NCBI RefSeq assembly: GCF_913778665.1
Contig: NZ_CAJYVQ010000002.1
Location: 1 to 64,000, forward strand
Source: an uncultured Stenotrophomonas sp.
GTDB taxonomy: Bacteria > Pseudomonadota > Gammaproteobacteria > Xanthomonadales > Xanthomonadaceae
Length of the DNA stretch: 64,000 nt
Reading direction: 5' to 3'
The position numbers and the translations under genes were made by a program. The first letter of the stretch is position 1. Each line of letters starts with the position of its first letter. Shown here piece after piece: positions 60,857-64,000 of the stretch. The notes below the pieces were generated by a model. The model was not told where the DNA came from. It made no database searches and saw only the letters and a list, made by a program, of their open reading frames with translations.

Positions 60857-61147
60857 CAGGGCTGCGCCCTGCACCTGCCGAATCAACGGCAACGGCAAAA
60901 GCGGGCTATCCGTAGGATGGCGGGGTGGGTCCGGGTTCGGGAGACGCCGTGAATCCGCCCAGGGAGGCTTGGTCGCGCTTGCTCGTATGCGCTGTCCTGC
61001 GCACACGGCAAGACCGGGGTTGGGCGTCCTGCCCAACCCGCCCGAGGGATGCCTCGGGCCCATGGTGCTCACCCCCCGCAACCGGACCCACTCCGCTTTC
61101 GACAGATTTCTGCGATCTGATGGTGGGTGCCGACCGTTGGTCGGCAC
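60857..61147. repeat. Long structured intergenic repeat, copy C, ending in a REP
   Basis: The start CAGGGCTGCGCCCTGCACC and the following CAACGGCAACGGCAAAAGCGG match copies A and B. Arms at 60921-60941 and 61075-61095 pair over 21 positions with three non-Watson-Crick positions. An extra inner hairpin GGGTTGGGC-GTCCT-GCCCAACCC lies at 61017-61039. CTTTCGACAGATTTCTGCG follows, then a REP unit at 61122-61147. It fills the gap between ppk and ppx. Open frames through it are not supported as genes. Confidence 0.75.
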
Positions 61148-61185
61148 TGATCCAATCCCGACCAGAATCGGTGCCTGCTGCTCTT

Positions 61186-61210
61186 GGTAGGTGCCGACCC
61201 TGGTCGACAC
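61186..61210. repeat. SMAG REP next to the ppk stop
   Basis: GGTAGGTGCCGACCCTGGTC followed by GACAC forms a hairpin of the GTAG type, 7 nt from the end of ppk. Confidence 0.75.
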
Positions 61211-61216
61211 ACCCGG

Positions 61217-63304
61217 TCACAGTCCCTGCATCAATGCCATCTGCGCGGAATGCGGCGCTTCGTCGTGGGCCGGTGTGCGCTTGTGGTACACGCCGTCGGC
61301 ATCCAGTTCCCAGGCGTTGAGGTTGTCGTCCAGGTAGTTCTGCAGCACCTCGCGGTAGACCCGCTTGGCCAGTTCCGGATCGAGGATCGGGAAGCAGGTC
61401 TCGACCCGGCGCAGCAGGTTGCGCTCCAGCCAGTCGGCGCTGGCGCAGTACATCTCCGGCGCGCCGTCGTTGCCGAACCAGTAGACGCGGCTGTGTTCCA
61501 GGAAGCGGCCGACGATCGAGCGTACGCGGATGTTGTCCGAGACCCCCGGCACGCCCGGGCGCAGGGTGCAGGCGCCGCGGATGATCAGGTCGATCTGCAC
61601 GCCGGCCTGCGACGCTGCATACAGCGCGCGTACCACCTGCGGTTCGTTCAGGGCGTTCATCTTGGCGATGATCCGCGCCGGGCGCCCGGCTGCGGCGATG
61701 CGCGTCTCGCGCTCGATCCGGCCGAGGATGCCGGTGTGCAGGGTGAACGGCGACTGCAGCAGGCGCTTGAGCTTCATCTTCGAGGCCAGGCCGGACAGCT
61801 GCTGGAACAGCAGGTGCACATCGTTGCCGATGTCCGGATCGGCGGTGATCAGGCTGATATCGGTGTACGCGCGTGCGGTGCCGCTGTGGTAGTTGCCGGT
61901 GCCCAGGTGCACGTAGCGGCGCAGCTTGCGGCCCTCGCGGCGCACGATCAGCAGCATCTTGGCGTGGGTCTTGTAACCGACCACGCCGTACACCACCTGC
62001 ACGCCGGCTTCCTGCAGGCGATCGGCCAGGCCCAGGTTGGCCTCTTCGTCGAAGCGCGCGCGCAACTCGACCACCACGGTCACGTCCTTGCCGTTGCGCG
62101 CGGCCTGGATCAGTGCATCGACAATGAGCGAGTCCTTGCCGGTGCGGTACAGGGTCTGCTTGATCGCCAGCACGTTCGGATCGATCGCCGCCTGCCGGAT
62201 CAGCTCCAGCACCGCGGTGAAGGCATCGAACGGGTGGTGCAGCAGCAGGTCCTGGCGTGCGGCTGTCTCGAAGATGCCGTCGCTGTCGCGCAGGGTGCGC
62301 GGGGTCATCGGCGGATACTTCAGGTCCGGCTGCGCGATCAGGTCGTACAACTGGATGATGCGGTTGAGGTTGACCGGGCCGTCGATGCGGTACACCGCAT
62401 TCTCGGTCAGGCCGAAGTTCTGCAGCAGGGTGCGCACGATCTCGCGCGGCATGTCGTGGGCGATTTCCAGCCGCACCGCTGGCCGGTAGCCGCGGTCGAC
62501 CAGTTCGTCGCGCAGCGCCAGCGCCAGGTTCTCCACCTCTTCCTCGTCCACCACCAGTTCGGAATTGCGGGTGACGCGGAACTGGTAGGCGCCCTGGACT
62601 TCCATGCCGGGGAACAGCTCATCGACGAAGGTGGACAGCACCGACGACAGGAATACGAAGTTCTGCGATCCGCCGAGCTTTTCGGGCAGCTGGATGATGC
62701 GCGGCAGCGAGCGCGGTGCGCGCACGATGGCCAGGTGCCCAGCGCGACCGAACGCATCGGTGCCCTTCAACACCACCACGATGTTCAGCGACTTGTTGAG
62801 GATCTTCGGGAACGGATGCACCGGATCCAGGCCCAGCGGCGACAGCACCGGCATGATCTCATTGCGGAAGTACGCGCGCAGCCAGCGCTTCTGGCGGTGG
62901 TTCCACGAATGGCGGCCGAGCACGCCGATGCCAGCGTCCATCAGCGCCGGCCGCAGCGTCTCGTTCCAGCAGCGGTACTGCTGGTCCACCAGTTCGGCGG
63001 CGCGGTCATGGATGGCATTGAGGATGGCCTGCGGGCTCATCCCGTCCGGCGCCGGTGGCAGGCCGAATTCCTGCGCATGGCGCACGGCAGCGGCACGGAT
63101 CTCGAAGAACTCATCAAGGTTGGTGCAGGAGATGCACATGAAGCGCAGGCGCTCCAGCAGCGGCACCTGAGGGTCCATCGCCTGCGCCAGCACGCGGAAA
63201 TTGAAATCCAGCTGCGACAGTTCGCGGTTGATGTAGAGCGCCGGGTCGCGCAGCGGATCGTTGTCCGGGCTCACGGGGAGGGGGAGGGATCCGAGGCTGC
63301 TCAT
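61217..63304 (-). CDS. ppk: Polyphosphate kinase 1
   Basis: A 695-residue PPK1 with the N, H, C1 and C2 domains. It starts with the typical YINRELSQLDFNFRVLAQA near residue 28. The C1 histidine region reads GYKTHAKMLLIVRREG near residue 440 and HLGTGNYHSGTARAYTD near residue 465, close to the autophosphorylated histidine. It reversibly makes polyphosphate from ATP. The start codon is 4 nt after the phoR stop, so the two are cotranscribed and tied to phosphate sensing. Confidence 0.96.
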   Translation of the reverse strand: MSSLGSLPLPVSPDNDPLRDPALYINRELSQLDFNFRVLAQAMDPQVPLLERLRFMCISCTNLDEFFEIRAAAVRHAQEFGLPPAPDGMSPQAILNAIHDRAAELVDQQYRCWNETLRPALMDAGIGVLGRHSWNHRQKRWLRAYFRNEIMPVLSPLGLDPVHPFPKILNKSLNIVVVLKGTDAFGRAGHLAIVRAPRSLPRIIQLPEKLGGSQNFVFLSSVLSTFVDELFPGMEVQGAYQFRVTRNSELVVDEEEVENLALALRDELVDRGYRPAVRLEIAHDMPREIVRTLLQNFGLTENAVYRIDGPVNLNRIIQLYDLIAQPDLKYPPMTPRTLRDSDGIFETAARQDLLLHHPFDAFTAVLELIRQAAIDPNVLAIKQTLYRTGKDSLIVDALIQAARNGKDVTVVVELRARFDEEANLGLADRLQEAGVQVVYGVVGYKTHAKMLLIVRREGRKLRRYVHLGTGNYHSGTARAYTDISLITADPDIGNDVHLLFQQLSGLASKMKLKRLLQSPFTLHTGILGRIERETRIAAAGRPARIIAKMNALNEPQVVRALYAASQAGVQIDLIIRGACTLRPGVPGVSDNIRVRSIVGRFLEHSRVYWFGNDGAPEMYCASADWLERNLLRRVETCFPILDPELAKRVYREVLQNYLDDNLNAWELDADGVYHKRTPAHDEAPHSAQMALMQGL

Positions 63305-63308
63305 GGCG

Positions 63309-64000
63309 TCATTCTTCGATGGAAGTCAGGGGGGCGGACTCACGCGGGCGCACGTGGTCGGCATCGAAATGGCAGGAGAACACCGAGCCCTTGCCTACCT
63401 CGCTTTCAATCTCCAGCCGTGCGTGGTGCAGGCCGAGGATGTGCTTGACGATGGACAGGCCCAGGCCGGTGCCGCCGCTTTCTCGCGAGCGGCTGCTGGA
63501 AACACGGTAGAAGCGTTCGGTCAGGCGCGGCAGGTGGGTGGCCGGAATGCCGTAACCGGAGTCGCGCACTGCCAGCACCGCGCCGTCGCCTTCGCGGCGG
63601 AATTCCACCGCGATGCGACCCCCTGCCGGCGTGTAGCGCACCGCGTTGGTGACCAGGTTGGAGAACGCGCTGTGCAGTTCCTTGGTCGAACCCTGCAGGT
63701 CAACACCGGCGAGGTCGTCGATGCTGATCTGGTGGCGGCCCTGGCTGTGCGCCTCGGCCTCGCGGCGCAGCGTGGCCAGCATCGGCTGCATCGCGACCGT
63801 CTCTTCCTCGCTGTGTTCCTGCGATTCGAGGCGCGACAGGGTCAGCAGGTCTTCCACCAGCTGGGCCATGCGTTGGCTCTGCTTGCGCATCTCTTCCAGC
63901 ATCGGACCGGTGCCCGGGAAATCTTCCGGGTCCATCATGTCCAGGTAGCCGTGGACCACGGTGAGCGGCGTGCGCAGCTCGTGTGAAACATTGGCAACGA
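63309..64000 (-). CDS. phoR: Phosphate regulon sensor kinase PhoR, C-terminal part (partial)
   Basis: The window ends inside the gene; about 230 C-terminal residues are visible. They start in the HisKA motif with the phospho-acceptor histidine (NVSHELRTPLT) and continue through the N-box NLVTNAVRYTPAGG, the G1 box VRDSGYGIP and the G2 box GGTGLGLSIVKHIL. The kinase type is certain. PhoR is inferred from its place before ppk and the closeness to Proteobacterial PhoR. It would phosphorylate PhoB under phosphate limitation. The N-terminal membrane and PAS regions lie outside. Confidence 0.85.
   Translation of the reverse strand, partial: VANVSHELRTPLTVVHGYLDMMDPEDFPGTGPMLEEMRKQSQRMAQLVEDLLTLSRLESQEHSEEETVAMQPMLATLRREAEAHSQGRHQISIDDLAGVDLQGSTKELHSAFSNLVTNAVRYTPAGGRIAVEFRREGDGAVLAVRDSGYGIPATHLPRLTERFYRVSSSRSRESGGTGLGLSIVKHILGLHHARLEIESEVGKGSVFSCHFDADHVRPRESAPLTSIEE

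Overview
The window is a high-GC, gene-dense stretch of a gammaproteobacterial chromosome. It most resembles Stenotrophomonas (S. maltophilia complex) in the Xanthomonadaceae. The grounds are ribosomal gene order without rpmJ after secY, a threonine dehydrogenase closely like the Stenotrophomonas enzyme as I recall it, an S46 dipeptidyl peptidase, TonB-dependent receptors, and many short GTAG-type palindromes of the kind described as SMAG REP elements. No tRNA, rRNA, CRISPR array, prophage or insertion sequence was seen.

1-14,870: the tail of tuf, then the S10, spc and alpha ribosomal protein clusters in near-textbook order (rpsJ to rplQ) with secY and rpoA. The series is broken by structured gaps: a terminator plus a -10 box between rpsN and rpsH, a 347-nt gap with an extended -10 after secY, and hairpins between rplF/rplR, rplR/rpsE, rpsD/rpoA and rpoA/rplQ.

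14,871-33,162: dsbB, a TonB-dependent receptor divergent from a class II DAHP synthase, an MscS channel, an amidase lipoprotein, a DUF2127 membrane protein, typA, ppiB, mdh, rluA, prpE, an unknown protein, a SUFU-domain protein, a GST and a SleB-like hydrolase. Two long structured intergenic repeats lie here, one with terminal inverted repeats.

33,163-46,400: fadH, a YczE-like membrane protein, a zinc-less quinone reductase-like enzyme, ompA, two small exported proteins sharing a motif on either side of a pseudouridine synthase, then kbl and tdh (threonine catabolism) split by an outer-membrane protein gene, and a secreted S46 dipeptidyl peptidase.

46,401-55,700: a histidine phosphatase, the folC-dedD-cvpA-purF cluster, a DUF455 protein, an orphan DUF2235 (Tle1-like) hydrolase and a secreted zinc metalloprotease.

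55,701-64,000: lpxH, a PAP2 phosphatase and a glycosyltransferase, a decayed TonB-receptor fragment bracketed by a 15-nt direct repeat, then ppx, ppk and the 3' part of phoR (phosphate and polyphosphate metabolism).

Most of the window is core genome. The least explained material is non-coding: three long repeats whose arms differ in sequence but still pair, four copies of a ~40-nt GGGTC palindrome, REP elements (one supplying a stop codon), and the hairpins inside the ribosomal operons. No clear new multi-gene system was found. The nearest protein-level candidates are the paired EFDAWMK-motif exported proteins, the unknown/SUFU gene pair and the orphan DUF2235 enzyme.
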